A DNA stretch of 64,000 bases from Lysobacterales bacterium. Lineage in GTDB: Bacteria; Pseudomonadota; Gammaproteobacteria; Xanthomonadales; UBA2363. Both the position numbers and the translations under genes were made by a program. The notes beneath the pieces were generated by a model that was not told the origin of the DNA, searched no databases, and saw only the letters and a list, made by a program, of their open reading frames with translations. Below, piece after piece: positions 40,756 through 49,584 of the stretch (positions are counted from its first letter, which is position 1; every line of letters begins with the position of its first letter). The stretch spans positions 155,192-219,191 of the forward strand of contig JAHCAT010000005.1 in NCBI GenBank assembly GCA_019634735.1, given 5' to 3'.

Positions 40756-41912
40756 GTCCGCCCCCCCCGGTCCCCGGTCCCCGGTCCCCGGTCCCGCATC
40801 ATCGAAACGAACCGATCAAACAACCCCTCAACATCGCGCGGCCCCGGGCTGGCCTCGGGATGGCCCTGGAAGGAGAACGCCGGGGCGTCGGTAAGGGCGA
40901 TGCCCTGGTTTGAGCCGTCGAAAAGGGAGCGGTGGGTGACCCGGACGTTTGCCGGCAGGCTGGACTCGTCGATCGCGAAGCCGTGGTTCTGGCTGGAAAT
41001 CATCACCTTGCCGGTGTCGAGATCCTGGACCGGGTGGTTGGCGCCGTGGTGGCCGAACTTCATCTTGAGCGTGCCGGCACCGGCGGCCAGCCCCAGGAGC
41101 TGGTGACCCAGGCAGATCCCGAACAGCGGCACGCGCGCGTCCAGGAACCGCCGGATGGCGGCGATCGCGTAGTCGCAGGGCGCCGGATCGCCGGGACCGT
41201 TGGAGAGGAACACGCCATCCGGCGCCAGGGCGAGCACGTCCGCCGCCGCGGTCGTCGCCGGCACCACGGTGACCCGGCAGCCCCGATCCACCAGCAACCT
41301 CAGGATGTTGTGCTTGACGCCGAAATCGTAGGCGACCACGTTGTAGCGGCCTTCTCCCCGGCGTGCAGCGCCGCGGTCCAGATCGAAGCTGCCTTCGAGC
41401 CAGGGGTAGGCAGCGCCAGTGCTGACCTCGCGCGCCAGATCCATCCCGGCCAGACCGGGAAATGCGCGCGCCTGCGCCAGGGCGGACTCGACGTCCTCGA
41501 CTTCGGCGCCGGTCACGATGCAGCCGGACTGCGCGCCCGTCGTGCGCAGGATCCGGGTCAGGCGCCGGGTGTCGATATCGGCGATCGCCACGACGCCCTG
41601 CCTCGTCAGCCACGCCTGGAGGCTTTCCCGGGATCGCCAATTGCTCGCGACGCGGGCGGCGTCGCGGATCACCAGGCCTGCAGCGTGGGCCGACGTCGAC
41701 TCGGCATCGTCCGGGTTGCAGCCGACATTGCCGATCTGCGGGAAGGTCAGGGTGACGATCTGCCGGGCGTAGGAGGGATCGGTGAGGATCTCCTGGTAGC
41801 CGCTCATCGCCGTGTTGAAGACGACCTCGCCGACCGCCGGTCCGGCGGCACCGATGGCGCGCCCCCGGAACACGGAGCCGTCGGCGAGAACCAGGAGGGC
41901 TGGGTGGGTCAC
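40752..41912 (-). CDS. carA: Carbamoyl-phosphate synthase small subunit (glutaminase)
   Basis: 386 residues from the GTG at 41910-41912, which gives [21 protein letters not shown]; a longer ATG frame of 42 codons adds non-conserved Pro-rich sequence. It hydrolyses glutamine and channels ammonia to CarB. Conserved parts: [48 protein letters not shown], the class I amidotransferase nucleophile Cys in [14 protein letters not shown], and [11 protein letters not shown]. The C-terminal 12 residues ([13 protein letters not shown]) are encoded by the GGGGACC repeat, so the natural end seems altered or extended by it. Confidence 0.95.
   Translation of the reverse strand: MTHPALLVLADGSVFRGRAIGAAGPAVGEVVFNTAMSGYQEILTDPSYARQIVTLTFPQIGNVGCNPDDAESTSAHAAGLVIRDAARVASNWRSRESLQAWLTRQGVVAIADIDTRRLTRILRTTGAQSGCIVTGAEVEDVESALAQARAFPGLAGMDLAREVSTGAAYPWLEGSFDLDRGAARRGEGRYNVVAYDFGVKHNILRLLVDRGCRVTVVPATTAAADVLALAPDGVFLSNGPGDPAPCDYAIAAIRRFLDARVPLFGICLGHQLLGLAAGAGTLKMKFGHHGANHPVQDLDTGKVMISSQNHGFAIDESSLPANVRVTHRSLFDGSNQGIALTDAPAFSFQGHPEASPGPRDVEGLFDRFVSMMRDRGPGTGDRGGRT
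40761..40799. repeat. GGGGACC repeat, inverted copy (carA side)
   Basis: Plus strand CCCCCCCCGG, then TCCCCGG units and GTCCCGCATC. Its reverse complement begins GATGCGGGACCGGGGACC, nearly the same as the other edge. On the minus strand it encodes the last residues of CarA and the spacer before the four-helix-bundle start. Confidence 0.85.
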
Positions 41913-42038
41913 GGCTTCGCCTTGTTTCGGGTGCGAGTCGGTACGCGGCCCTCCGTCGGGAGGTCCGTGGGCGTTGGTCAAGGGTGGAGGGATTGTAGGG
42001 CGGCTGCCGGGGGCTGTCACCCGTTGCCGCACTGGCAT

Positions 42039-42839
42039 TCAGGATTCCGGCCGGGGCGGCAGGGCGTCGGCCAGCTCGTAGCGGCCGGGCGGCTGGCCGA
42101 CCAGCCAGCGTGCGGCGTGCAGAGCGCCGCGGGCGAACACCGCCCGGTCGCCCGCGCGGTGACCGAGCTCGATCCGCTCCCCTGGCCCTGCGAGCACCAC
42201 CTGATGGTCGCCGACGATGTCGCCGGCGCGGATCACCGCGAAGCCGATCCCGGCATCGCCGCGGCCCGGGTCGGCCCTCACCGCGGCCTCGTCGAGCACC
42301 CGTCCGCGCGCCCGCGCGATCGCCCTGGCCAGGATCAGGGCCGTACCCGAGGGCGCATCCCGCTTGCCGGCATGGTGGGCCTCGGAAATGCTGGCGGACC
42401 ACGCCGGCAGGCGAGCAGCAGCCTCCCGTACCAGTCGTTCCAGCACCACGATTCCCAGCGAAAAATTGGCCGCCCAGAGCACGGGGATGGACTGCGCTGC
42501 GCGATCCATCGCCGCCACCTGGCGTTCGTCAAGGCCGGTCGTCCCGGACACCAGCGCCACGGCGCGATCGACGCACCAGGCCAGCATCGGATCGAAAGCC
42601 TGCGCATGGCTGAAATCGATCACCACCGAGGGCCGGCCACCCTCCCCGAGCCGGGTCAGGGCCAATGCCGGCCAATCCGGTCCGGCCGGCTGACCCAGGC
42701 GACCGGTGCGGCCTCCCGTCCAGGCGGCGACCACCGGATCGCCGCTGGCCGCAGCCTGCGCCAGCAGGGCAAGGCCCATGCGCCCCCCCGCACCATGCAG
42801 GCCGACAGCCACTCCGGCCTCATGCGCATCGACTGGCAT
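42039..42839 (-). CDS. dapB: 4-hydroxy-tetrahydrodipicolinate reductase
   Basis: 266 residues from the ATG complementary to 42837-42839, chosen because AGGAG lies eight bases before it. It reduces hydroxy-tetrahydrodipicolinate with NAD(P)H in lysine and diaminopimelate synthesis. VGLHGAGGRMGLALL is the nucleotide-binding loop, VVIDFSHAQAF the adjacent strand, GTTGLDE the second binding turn, and EAHHAGKRDAPSGTAL the catalytic His-His-x-x-Lys and substrate-binding segment. It precedes carA on the same strand, 126 bases away, a conserved order in Xanthomonadales. Confidence 0.95.
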   Translation of the reverse strand: MPVDAHEAGVAVGLHGAGGRMGLALLAQAAASGDPVVAAWTGGRTGRLGQPAGPDWPALALTRLGEGGRPSVVIDFSHAQAFDPMLAWCVDRAVALVSGTTGLDERQVAAMDRAAQSIPVLWAANFSLGIVVLERLVREAAARLPAWSASISEAHHAGKRDAPSGTALILARAIARARGRVLDEAAVRADPGRGDAGIGFAVIRAGDIVGDHQVVLAGPGERIELGHRAGDRAVFARGALHAARWLVGQPPGRYELADALPPRPES

Positions 42840-42967
42840 ATCGGTCGCTCCTGCGTCGAACCGGATCATTGTCACGGCCCGGCAGGAACGGCACAAGGCA
42901 AATCCTCACTCTGGTCCCGTCCGACGCTACACTTACTGGCAACGTAGCCAAGGGGGCATACTTCCAC

Positions 42968-43300
42968 ATGGCAATCAACAGGCTCCACCCGAGCTCGCGC
43001 CACAGGGCTGTCCCGCTGTGGTCGCTCGCACTGCTCGGCGCAGGCATATCCGCAGCCGGCGCTGCCGACCCGCACGCGGTTTCCCTGCAGCAGGGCATCC
43101 TTCCGCTGCCCGCCGAGATTGCGGCGCCCGCGCGCTCCGTCTCGGAAGCGGACCAGCCCCTCGCCCGGCCAGGCATCCGCTTCGAGCGGACCGTCTCGAT
43201 CGCCGCCGACGGCACCCCGGTCTACGGCTGCCGGCAGAGCGGCGGCCACGACTTCAGGGCGCCGCGGCAACGCGAGCATGGCGAGGAGCAGCAGCGATGA
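42968..43300 (+). CDS. Small exported protein, upstream partner of zincin
   Basis: 110 residues; AAGGGGG at 42951-42957 lies 10 bases before the ATG. A signal-peptide-like stretch follows a basic start (RAVPLWSLALLGAGISAAGAAD, cut near residue 30). The mature part of about 80 residues is Pro/Ala-rich, then FERTVSIAADGTPVYGCRQSGGHDFRAP; it has a single Cys. I do not recognise a family. Its stop overlaps the metalloprotease ATG (ATGA), so the two are translated together. A chaperone, inhibitor or propeptide-like role for the protease is conceivable but not shown. It is divergent from dapB. Confidence 0.7.
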   Translation: MAINRLHPSSRHRAVPLWSLALLGAGISAAGAADPHAVSLQQGILPLPAEIAAPARSVSEADQPLARPGIRFERTVSIAADGTPVYGCRQSGGHDFRAPRQREHGEEQQR

Positions 43301-45627
43301 ATCACCTCGCGAGGTCCTTGTTCGCCGCGGTCGGCCTGCTGTTCGCCCTGTCCGCATCGGCGCAGATCGTGCTCCAGCCCGGCGCCACCTACTCCCTGGA
43401 GATGTCGCCCAACAGCCTGCTGACCAACACCTGGGTGGAAGTCCCGGAACAGTCCCGCCAGCTGATCATCGAGCTCCGCCCGATCGGCAGCGGCAATGTC
43501 GACCTGATGACACGCTACGGCTCACCCTTCCCTTTCGAGGGTAATGCCGGGACCTTCGGCGGGCTCGACTGGCTGATGGAGCACGCCCACTATCGGTCGT
43601 TCAGCAGAGGGGGAGACCACAGGATCACCGTGACGCGCGCGCAGCCGATCCCTCTGCGTGCGGGACGCTGGTACGTCTCGGCCCTGAATGTGTCGAACCA
43701 GCAGGTCGCGCTGACGCTGCGCGTGTCCCTGCTCGACACCGAGCCTGGTCCCGTGCAGTTCCAGACCGTCTTCAACGACGAGGACGCCTGCGCCGCCAAC
43801 GGCGCCACCGCCGCCCCCTGGACCGATCCGACGCCGGCAACGCCGGTGGCCGGCAACTTGGGTACCACGCTGGGGCAGCAGCGCCTGATCGCCTTCAACC
43901 GGGCGGCCACCCTGTTGGGCGAGCAGCTGCGCGGCACGGCGCCCGTACGGATCCTGGCCTGCTGGAAGGATCTCGGCGGCACCGCGTCGGATGCGGTACT
44001 GGCATCCGCCGGGCCGGAGTGGGTGTTCCGCGACGAGGGCCTGTTCGCCGCCACGGGACAACAGAACCGCTGGCGCTGGCAGCAGCCGTCGCTACCCAGC
44101 AGCTACACCTGGTACACGTCGGCGGCCACCGCGCAGCTCAGCGGCACCGATGCCTGTCGCACCACTTTCAGGGGTTGCGACGACTTCGACATCTATGTCC
44201 AGTTCAACACCGCTGTCGACGGCAACACAGTGCTGGGCAGCAGAAGATTCCACTATGGCCTCGACGCCGCCCCCGGGCCGGGCGGAAACCTGGACTTCAT
44301 CGGTACCGCGATGCACGAGGTGACGCATGGCCTGGGCTTCCTCGCGCTCATCAATTTCGATCCGGCACAGGGCCCGATCGGCGAAAAGCTGCGGGTCCGC
44401 TTCCCGGACGGTACGCTCGACGAGCCGGGACACAACGACGCGTTCAGCGATCAGCTCGCCTGGGTCGACGGCAACACCGTCACCGAGTTCAACCGCCTGA
44501 CACTGGCGCAACGCATCCAGGCCATGATCTCCCGCTTCAACCTGCGCTGGTTCGAGGCGCAGGCGGTGACCTCGCCGCAGAACAACCTGCGTCTGCAGCC
44601 CTATCCGCTCAACCTCCCGCCGGTGTATACCCCGACGGACCTGCAGCCGGGCTCATCGGTCTCCCACCTCGATCCGGACATGACCCCCAGCCTGATGGGG
44701 CCGAACATCCGCAACGGGATCCGGGATCTCGGGCTGGCAGGCGAGGTGCTCGGCGCGGTGGGGTGGAGCGACACGCCACGGCCGGCCCGCGTGCATCCGA
44801 TGCCGTTCGGTGGCCAGTGGTTCGATCCCGCCCGCAACGGGCATGGCCTCGACATCTACCGGGTCGAGGGCAATCCGGACACCTACCTGCTCACGCTGTA
44901 CACCTTCGACGCCAACGGACTCCCCGAGTGGTATCTGACCATCGGCCGGATCGTCGACGGCGTGTTCCGCCCCGGCAACGACGCGAACGGCAACAGCCTG
45001 TGGCGGACCCGGTATCTGTTCGGGCCGCCGCCGTCCCAGGTCGCCGATAGCTCGGTCCGAGGGCAGATGCGGATCGACTTCAATGCCGACCAGGCGGAGC
45101 GGGCGCCCGCCTGCAACGACGGCACCGGCCGCAACGGTCCGCTCGCCCTGATGACCTTCCAGATCGGAACCACGCCCCCCCTGCGCTGGTGCCTCACCCA
45201 GATCGTGGCCGAGGCCGACCGTCCCGTCGGCGACCGCACCGGGCACTGGGCGGCAGCCGCCCTCCAGGATCGTGGATGGGGGTTGACCACCCTGAACTTC
45301 CTGAGTCCGGCCGGCCACGGTCTGTTCACCATCCTCTATTTCCCGGACAGCGAAGGGCGTCCGCGCTGGGCGGCGGCGCAGACCAACGACTTCCAGCCTG
45401 GACAGACGCAGCCGCTGTTCCAGATACAGGGCTATTGCCGGACGTGTCCGATGCCAGCCGGTGGCACAACGCCCGTGCAGATCGGCGAACTGCGCATCGA
45501 TGCTGGCAGCGACGGCAGCGGCAGCGCCCAGTTCACGGCCCGGTTCCAGGGCGCCGGCAACAGCGAGTTCATCCGGGGCAGCCTGCCCCTGACCCGCCTG
45601 GGCGGCTCGGCCCCCGCGGGCGACTGA
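43297..45627 (+). CDS. Secreted zincin-type metalloprotease with PPC-like domain
   Basis: 776 residues; GAGGAG precedes the ATG. Signal peptide LFAAVGLLFALSASAQ. Residues of about 25-145 resemble a bacterial pre-peptidase C-terminal (PPC) domain placed at the N-terminus (NVDLMTRYGSPFPFEGNAGTF, and HRITVTRAQPIPLRAGRWYVSALN). The zinc motif HEVTHGLGF gives His340, Glu341 and His344; no His lies at the metzincin third position, so the third ligand is unknown. From about 500 on, two similar domains carry G-x-W-F-D-P-A-R-x-G-H-G (FGGQWFDPARNGHGLDIY) and DRGWGLTTLNF, common in exported Xanthomonadales proteins. Several Cys pairs suggest disulfides. Likely extracellular protein or peptide hydrolysis. 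Confidence 0.8.
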   Translation: MNHLARSLFAAVGLLFALSASAQIVLQPGATYSLEMSPNSLLTNTWVEVPEQSRQLIIELRPIGSGNVDLMTRYGSPFPFEGNAGTFGGLDWLMEHAHYRSFSRGGDHRITVTRAQPIPLRAGRWYVSALNVSNQQVALTLRVSLLDTEPGPVQFQTVFNDEDACAANGATAAPWTDPTPATPVAGNLGTTLGQQRLIAFNRAATLLGEQLRGTAPVRILACWKDLGGTASDAVLASAGPEWVFRDEGLFAATGQQNRWRWQQPSLPSSYTWYTSAATAQLSGTDACRTTFRGCDDFDIYVQFNTAVDGNTVLGSRRFHYGLDAAPGPGGNLDFIGTAMHEVTHGLGFLALINFDPAQGPIGEKLRVRFPDGTLDEPGHNDAFSDQLAWVDGNTVTEFNRLTLAQRIQAMISRFNLRWFEAQAVTSPQNNLRLQPYPLNLPPVYTPTDLQPGSSVSHLDPDMTPSLMGPNIRNGIRDLGLAGEVLGAVGWSDTPRPARVHPMPFGGQWFDPARNGHGLDIYRVEGNPDTYLLTLYTFDANGLPEWYLTIGRIVDGVFRPGNDANGNSLWRTRYLFGPPPSQVADSSVRGQMRIDFNADQAERAPACNDGTGRNGPLALMTFQIGTTPPLRWCLTQIVAEADRPVGDRTGHWAAAALQDRGWGLTTLNFLSPAGHGLFTILYFPDSEGRPRWAAAQTNDFQPGQTQPLFQIQGYCRTCPMPAGGTTPVQIGELRIDAGSDGSGSAQFTARFQGAGNSEFIRGSLPLTRLGGSAPAGD

Positions 45628-45738
45628 GGGCCAGGCCGGCCCCGACCGACAGCACCCATCGCCGCCCTGCCCGAACCGGCAGGTGCGGTCGGTGGGGCAG
45701 CAGGCCGGATGCCGGCTGCCCAGGGCGCGGAAAGGTGT

Positions 45739-46746
45739 TCAGGCCAGACGCGCCGCGAGCGCCGTGGCGAAACTGCCGGTGCTGCCCTGGCCACCAAGAT
45801 CGGGGGTGACGCCCTCCCCGGCCGCGAGCACCTCGCGGATCGCCGTGCGCAGGCGCGCGCCCTGTCCAGGTTGCCCCAGATGGTCCAGCATCATCGCCGC
45901 GGCCAGCAGCAGGGCGCAGGGATTGGCGACGCCCTTGCCGGCGATGTCCGGCGCCGAACCATGCACGGCCTCGAAGATCGCCGCCTCGGCGCCGATGTTC
46001 GCGCCCGGCGCCAGGCCGAGTCCGCCGACCAGGCCAGCGCACAGGTCGGAGATGATGTCCCCGAACAGGTTGGTGGTGACGATCACGTCGAACTGCTCCG
46101 GATCCATCACCAGCTGCATGCAGGTGTTGTCGACGATCATCTCGCGGCACTCGATCTGCGGATACTCCCGGGCGATCTCGCGCGCCACGTTCAGGAACAG
46201 CCCGGACGTGGTCTTCATGATGTTGGCCTTGTGGACCACGGTCACCTTGCGCCGGCCGGTCGATCGGGCCAGCTCGAACGCGTAGCGCACGATGCGCTCG
46301 GAACCTCGACGGGTCACCCTGATCAGCGACTGCGCCGACTGGCCGTCCGGCGACAGCACCTGTCCTTCGGCGCCGTAGGCCCCTTCGGTGTTCTCCCGGA
46401 CGGTGATGATGTCGATGCCTTCGTAGCGCGCCCGCGTGCCCGGGAAGGTGATGGCGGGACGGACGTTGGCATACAGATCGAAACGCTTGCGCAGCTCGAC
46501 GTTGATCGAGCTGAAGCCCTCGCCGACCGGCGTGGTCAACGGTCCCTTCAGCGCCACCCGGTGCCGGCCGATCGCCTCCAGCGTCGCGGCGGGCAGCAGG
46601 CTGCCCTGGGATTCCAGGGCCGACATGCCCGCCTCGACGAACTCGTACTCGAGGCCGCACCCCAGCGCGTCGAGCACGTGCAGGGTGGCGTCCATGATCT
46701 CGGGGCCGATTCCGTCACCCTTGATGACGGCGATGGTGTGCGACAT
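45739..46746 (-). CDS. Isocitrate dehydrogenase (probably NAD-dependent type)
   Basis: 335 residues, beta-decarboxylating dehydrogenase family. It oxidises isocitrate to 2-oxoglutarate in the TCA cycle. Sequence features: IAVIKGDGIGPEIMDATLHVLDA, LKGPLTTPVGEGFSSINVELRK (the Ser/Asn phosphorylation-loop region that binds isocitrate), VRENTEGAYGAEGQ, VVHKANIMKTTSGLF, and IGAEAAIFEAVHGSAPDIAGKG. The Val-Gly-x-Gly-x-x-Ser-x-Asn pattern and short length match the NAD-type enzyme used in Xanthomonas rather than the 416-residue NADP enzyme; 3-isopropylmalate dehydrogenase is a less likely alternative. CATAAT (complement of 46833-46838) is a possible -10 upstream. Confidence 0.85.
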   Translation of the reverse strand: MSHTIAVIKGDGIGPEIMDATLHVLDALGCGLEYEFVEAGMSALESQGSLLPAATLEAIGRHRVALKGPLTTPVGEGFSSINVELRKRFDLYANVRPAITFPGTRARYEGIDIITVRENTEGAYGAEGQVLSPDGQSAQSLIRVTRRGSERIVRYAFELARSTGRRKVTVVHKANIMKTTSGLFLNVAREIAREYPQIECREMIVDNTCMQLVMDPEQFDVIVTTNLFGDIISDLCAGLVGGLGLAPGANIGAEAAIFEAVHGSAPDIAGKGVANPCALLLAAAMMLDHLGQPGQGARLRTAIREVLAAGEGVTPDLGGQGSTGSFATALAARLA

Positions 46747-46880
46747 GGGATTCTCCGGGAAGGGGCGGCGACCACGGTCGGCCAGGGGCGGGCCCGGGGC
46801 GGGCCGGCCACCGGCCCGGGGCCAAGCCGCGCATTATGGCGCAAGCCGCTGGCCCGGCCCAGCGCGCCCGACGCGTGGAG

Positions 46881-47258
46881 TCAACCGTCCGGCGCGCCGG
46901 CTGCCGTGGCGACGTCGGCCTGTTCCAGGGTGTCCAGGTAGTCGACGGCACGGCGCAGGTGAGGGATGACGATGCTGCCACCCACCACCAGGCCGACCGA
47001 GAAGACCTCGAAGAAGGCGTCGCGGTCGACCCCGGCCTCCCGGCACTTGCCGATGTGGTAGGCGATGCAGTCGTCGCAGCGCAGCACCAGCGAGGCCACC
47101 AGGCCCAGCATCTCCTTGGTGCGGACGTCCAGCGCACCTTCGCGGTAGGTCTGTGTGTCGAGCGCGAAAAACCGGCGCACGACCTGGTTGTCGTGCTCCA
47201 GGATCCGCTCGTTCAGGCGCTTACGGAACGCCGCGAAAGCCTCGGGACGGCCGCTCAC
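46881..47258 (-). CDS. Carboxymuconolactone decarboxylase / AhpD-like protein
   Basis: 125 residues from a GTG overlapping the glutaredoxin stop (GTGA). The AhpD-like core is visible: KEMLGLVASLVLRCDDCIAYHIGKCREAG, where Cys-x-x-Cys is the redox pair and the nearby His its proton relay, followed by FFEVFSVGLVVGGSIVIPHLRRAVDYLDT. Many such small proteins act as peroxidase-linked thiol reductants. The glutaredoxin partner directly upstream supports a redox role. The C-terminal 12 residues are an Ala-rich extension. Confidence 0.88.
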   Translation of the reverse strand: MSGRPEAFAAFRKRLNERILEHDNQVVRRFFALDTQTYREGALDVRTKEMLGLVASLVLRCDDCIAYHIGKCREAGVDRDAFFEVFSVGLVVGGSIVIPHLRRAVDYLDTLEQADVATAAGAPDG

Positions 47259-47515
47259 GGCTGGCCCTCGAGGATCCGCGCGAGCGCGCCGCTGCGGTCG
47301 GCGGCGACCAGGTCGTCGAAACCTCCGATGTGGATGTCGCCGAAAAAGATCTGCGGCACGCTGGTGCGCTGGCTCCGCTCCACCATTTCGCGGCGGCGCT
47401 CGGCGTCGAGGTCCACGCGCACCTCCTCGTAGCCGATCCCCTTGCTGCGCAGGAGGTTCTTGGCGGCCACGCAGTACGGGCAGATGGCGGAGGTGTAGAG
47501 CAGGGCGGTCGGCAT
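47255..47515 (-). CDS. grxC: Glutaredoxin 3
   Basis: 86 residues, the usual size. ALLYTSAICPYCVAAKNLLRSKG holds the Cys-Pro-Tyr-Cys active site; RTSVPQIFFGDIHIGGFDDLVAADRSG holds the cis-Pro and glutathione-binding Gly-Gly-Phe-Asp-Asp segment. It reduces protein disulfides and glutathione mixed disulfides in the cytoplasm. Its stop overlaps the AhpD-like start. Confidence 0.94.
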   Translation of the reverse strand: MPTALLYTSAICPYCVAAKNLLRSKGIGYEEVRVDLDAERRREMVERSQRTSVPQIFFGDIHIGGFDDLVAADRSGALARILEGQP

Positions 47516-47606
47516 GGCGGACGATCGGCGGTCGTACCAGGGCCGCACAGCATACCGGCAGCACCGGGGTTCCTGCCGGTCCGCGGCCGCCGGCCGGCCG
47601 GCCCGA

Positions 47607-47927
47607 TCAGATGCAGCTGGTCGGCCTCGGCAGTCCGGCGTAGCGGGCCGCCTGCTTGGCCGGCCCCTGCGGAAACAACCGGTACAGGACCCGGCTCTCG
47701 GCGCGTTCGGCACCCAGCGACAGGGCCAGCTCCCGGACCAGCACCCGCATCGGCGGGCTCTTGCCGTGCCGGCCGTGCCAGTCGCGCAGGAAATCGATGA
47801 CCTGCCAGTGGGCGGGCGACAACTCGATGCCGTCGGCGGCCGCCATGGCGCGGGCCAGACCGGCGTCCCACCCCGCCGGGTCGAGCAGGTGTCCCGCGGC
47901 ATCGACGGCCACCCGGCGCCCCGCCAT
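47607..47927 (-). CDS. tusE: TusE/DsrC/DsvC family sulfur relay protein
   Basis: 106 residues from the ATG complementary to 47925-47927, giving MAGRRVAVDAAGHLLDPAGW; a longer frame would add a 30-residue Ala/Gly-rich extension. LSPAHWQVIDFLRDWHGRHGKSPPMRVLVREL and VLYRLFPQGPAKQAARYAGLPRPTSCI match the family, and the penultimate Cys carries the persulfide. TusE passes sulfur from TusBCD to MnmA for 2-thiouridine in tRNA. Related DsrC is used in sulfite metabolism, but no dsr genes are here. Divergent from bepA, next to grxC. Confidence 0.93.
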   Translation of the reverse strand: MAGRRVAVDAAGHLLDPAGWDAGLARAMAAADGIELSPAHWQVIDFLRDWHGRHGKSPPMRVLVRELALSLGAERAESRVLYRLFPQGPAKQAARYAGLPRPTSCI

Positions 47928-48033
47928 CTCGAGCACCCCGGCGCCGGCGCCCGCATGAACCGCTGCGAACCGCGCGGAACCCGGCTCCCTCGCCCTGGTC
48001 GGTGCAGGCCCGGCCACCGGTTATGATCCTGTC

Positions 48034-49551
48034 GTGCGAATCGTCATCGTGCTCATTGTAGGCCTGCTCGCCGCCGTCGGCGGCGCCGGCGCCGTCCGCG
48101 GCCAGGCCAGCGTCAACCTCCCCGACCTGGGCTCTTCCGCCGAGGCGATCGCCTCTCCGCAGGAGATGCGCCGGTTCGGCCGGCAGATGCTCGGCTCGTT
48201 CCGCCAGGCCGGCCTGCTGTTCGACGACCCCCTGCTGGACGAGTACATCGAGGCCCTGGGCTTCCGGCTGGTCGCCCACGCCAATCGCCCCGACCACCAC
48301 TTCCGGTTCTTTCTGATCCGGGACGGCACGGTCAATGCGTTCGCAGCGCCCGGTGGCTACATCGGCACCTACGCCGGCCTGGTCATGATGACCGAGTCGG
48401 AAGACGAACTCGCCGCGGTGATCGCGCACGAAATCGCCCACATCACGCAGAACCACGCGCTGCGCGGCTACGAATCGGCCAGCAAGGCATCGATCCCGAT
48501 CATGATCGGCATGCTGGCGGCACTGGTCGCCGCCAGCCAGGCCGGCGGCGCACAGGCCGGCGAAGCAGCACAGGCCGCGATCGTCAGCGGCATGGGCCTG
48601 ATGCAGCAGTTGCAGATCAACTACACGCGCAGCAACGAATACGAGGCCGACAGGATCGGCATCCAGACGCTTGCCCAGGCGGGTTTCGATCCGCTGGGCA
48701 TGGCCGACGTGTTCGGCCGGATGGGTCGCCAGGCACGCAACTACGGTCTGTCGCCGCCGGAGATCCTGCGCACCCATCCGTTCGAATCGAGCCGGATCGC
48801 GGAGGCGAAGGCCCGGGCCGATGAGGCGGCGCGGCGCAACGAGCGGATCCTGCCCCCGGATCCTGCCGGGCAGCGCTCGCTGGACAACCGGTTCGAGCTG
48901 TTCCGCGAACGCATGCGCGTGCTGCTGGCGCCCCGTGGCGAGAACCAGCTGCTACGCTACCGCGAGCGGGTGGCGCGGGCGCCCGAAGACCCCTTCCAGC
49001 GCTACGGACTGGCCCTGGTGCTGGCCCGGCTGGAGTCCTGGCGCGAAGCCGAGGAGCTCGCCCAGGCGCTGCTCGACGACCACCCCGACACGCTGGCCTT
49101 CTCGCTGCTTGCGGCCGACATCGAGGGCCGCACCGGGCGCGAGCCGGCGGCACTGGCGCGCTACCGGTCCCTGGACGAGCGCCACCCCGGCCGCGCCGCC
49201 GTGCTGGCGCCTTACGCTGAGCTGCTGCTGCGCAACGGCGACGCCGACCAGGCCAGGATCGCTGCCCGCCTGCTCCGGCCGCTGATCGACCGCGACACCG
49301 ACCACGCCCAGCTCTACGCTTTGATCGGGCGGGCCTACGAGCTCGCCGGCGAGCAGATCAGGGCGGCCGAGGCCCATGCCCTGTCGGCCGCCTACAACGG
49401 ACGCTTCGAGGATTCCATGGTGCAGTTCGAACGCCTGCAACGCCGCGACGACCTGGACTACTACCAGCGCGCCAGGATCGAGGCGCGGATCACCGAGCTG
49501 ACGCCGATCGTGCTGGAGGTGCGCCGGCGGGGGATCCGCGGTACCGGATGA
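48034..49551 (+). CDS. bepA: Beta-barrel assembly-enhancing protease (M48, BepA/YfgC-like)
   Basis: 505 residues. GTG start with signal peptide IVIVLIVGLLAAVGGAGAV. The M48 zinc site is His132-Glu133-x-x-His136 (VIAHEIAHIT), with the third ligand Glu in SNEYEADRIG; TRSNEYEAD and the His loop ILRTHPFESSRIAEAKARA are typical. From about residue 290 on, TPR repeats (EDPFQRYGLALVLARLESWREAEELAQALL ...) form the substrate-binding face. It degrades or matures outer-membrane proteins at the periplasmic side. TATGAT at 48022-48027 is a good -10 only six bases from the GTG, so the mRNA may be leaderless. Confidence 0.95.
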   Translation: MRIVIVLIVGLLAAVGGAGAVRGQASVNLPDLGSSAEAIASPQEMRRFGRQMLGSFRQAGLLFDDPLLDEYIEALGFRLVAHANRPDHHFRFFLIRDGTVNAFAAPGGYIGTYAGLVMMTESEDELAAVIAHEIAHITQNHALRGYESASKASIPIMIGMLAALVAASQAGGAQAGEAAQAAIVSGMGLMQQLQINYTRSNEYEADRIGIQTLAQAGFDPLGMADVFGRMGRQARNYGLSPPEILRTHPFESSRIAEAKARADEAARRNERILPPDPAGQRSLDNRFELFRERMRVLLAPRGENQLLRYRERVARAPEDPFQRYGLALVLARLESWREAEELAQALLDDHPDTLAFSLLAADIEGRTGREPAALARYRSLDERHPGRAAVLAPYAELLLRNGDADQARIAARLLRPLIDRDTDHAQLYALIGRAYELAGEQIRAAEAHALSAAYNGRFEDSMVQFERLQRRDDLDYYQRARIEARITELTPIVLEVRRRGIRGTG

Positions 49552-49584
49552 GGACGGCGCGGCGCACCCGGCGCCGCAGCCGGG

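Noticed and set aside
41913..42038. 42-codon N-terminal extension of CarA
   Set aside because: Pro-rich and not part of the family; the GTG at 41912 matches the usual N-terminus.
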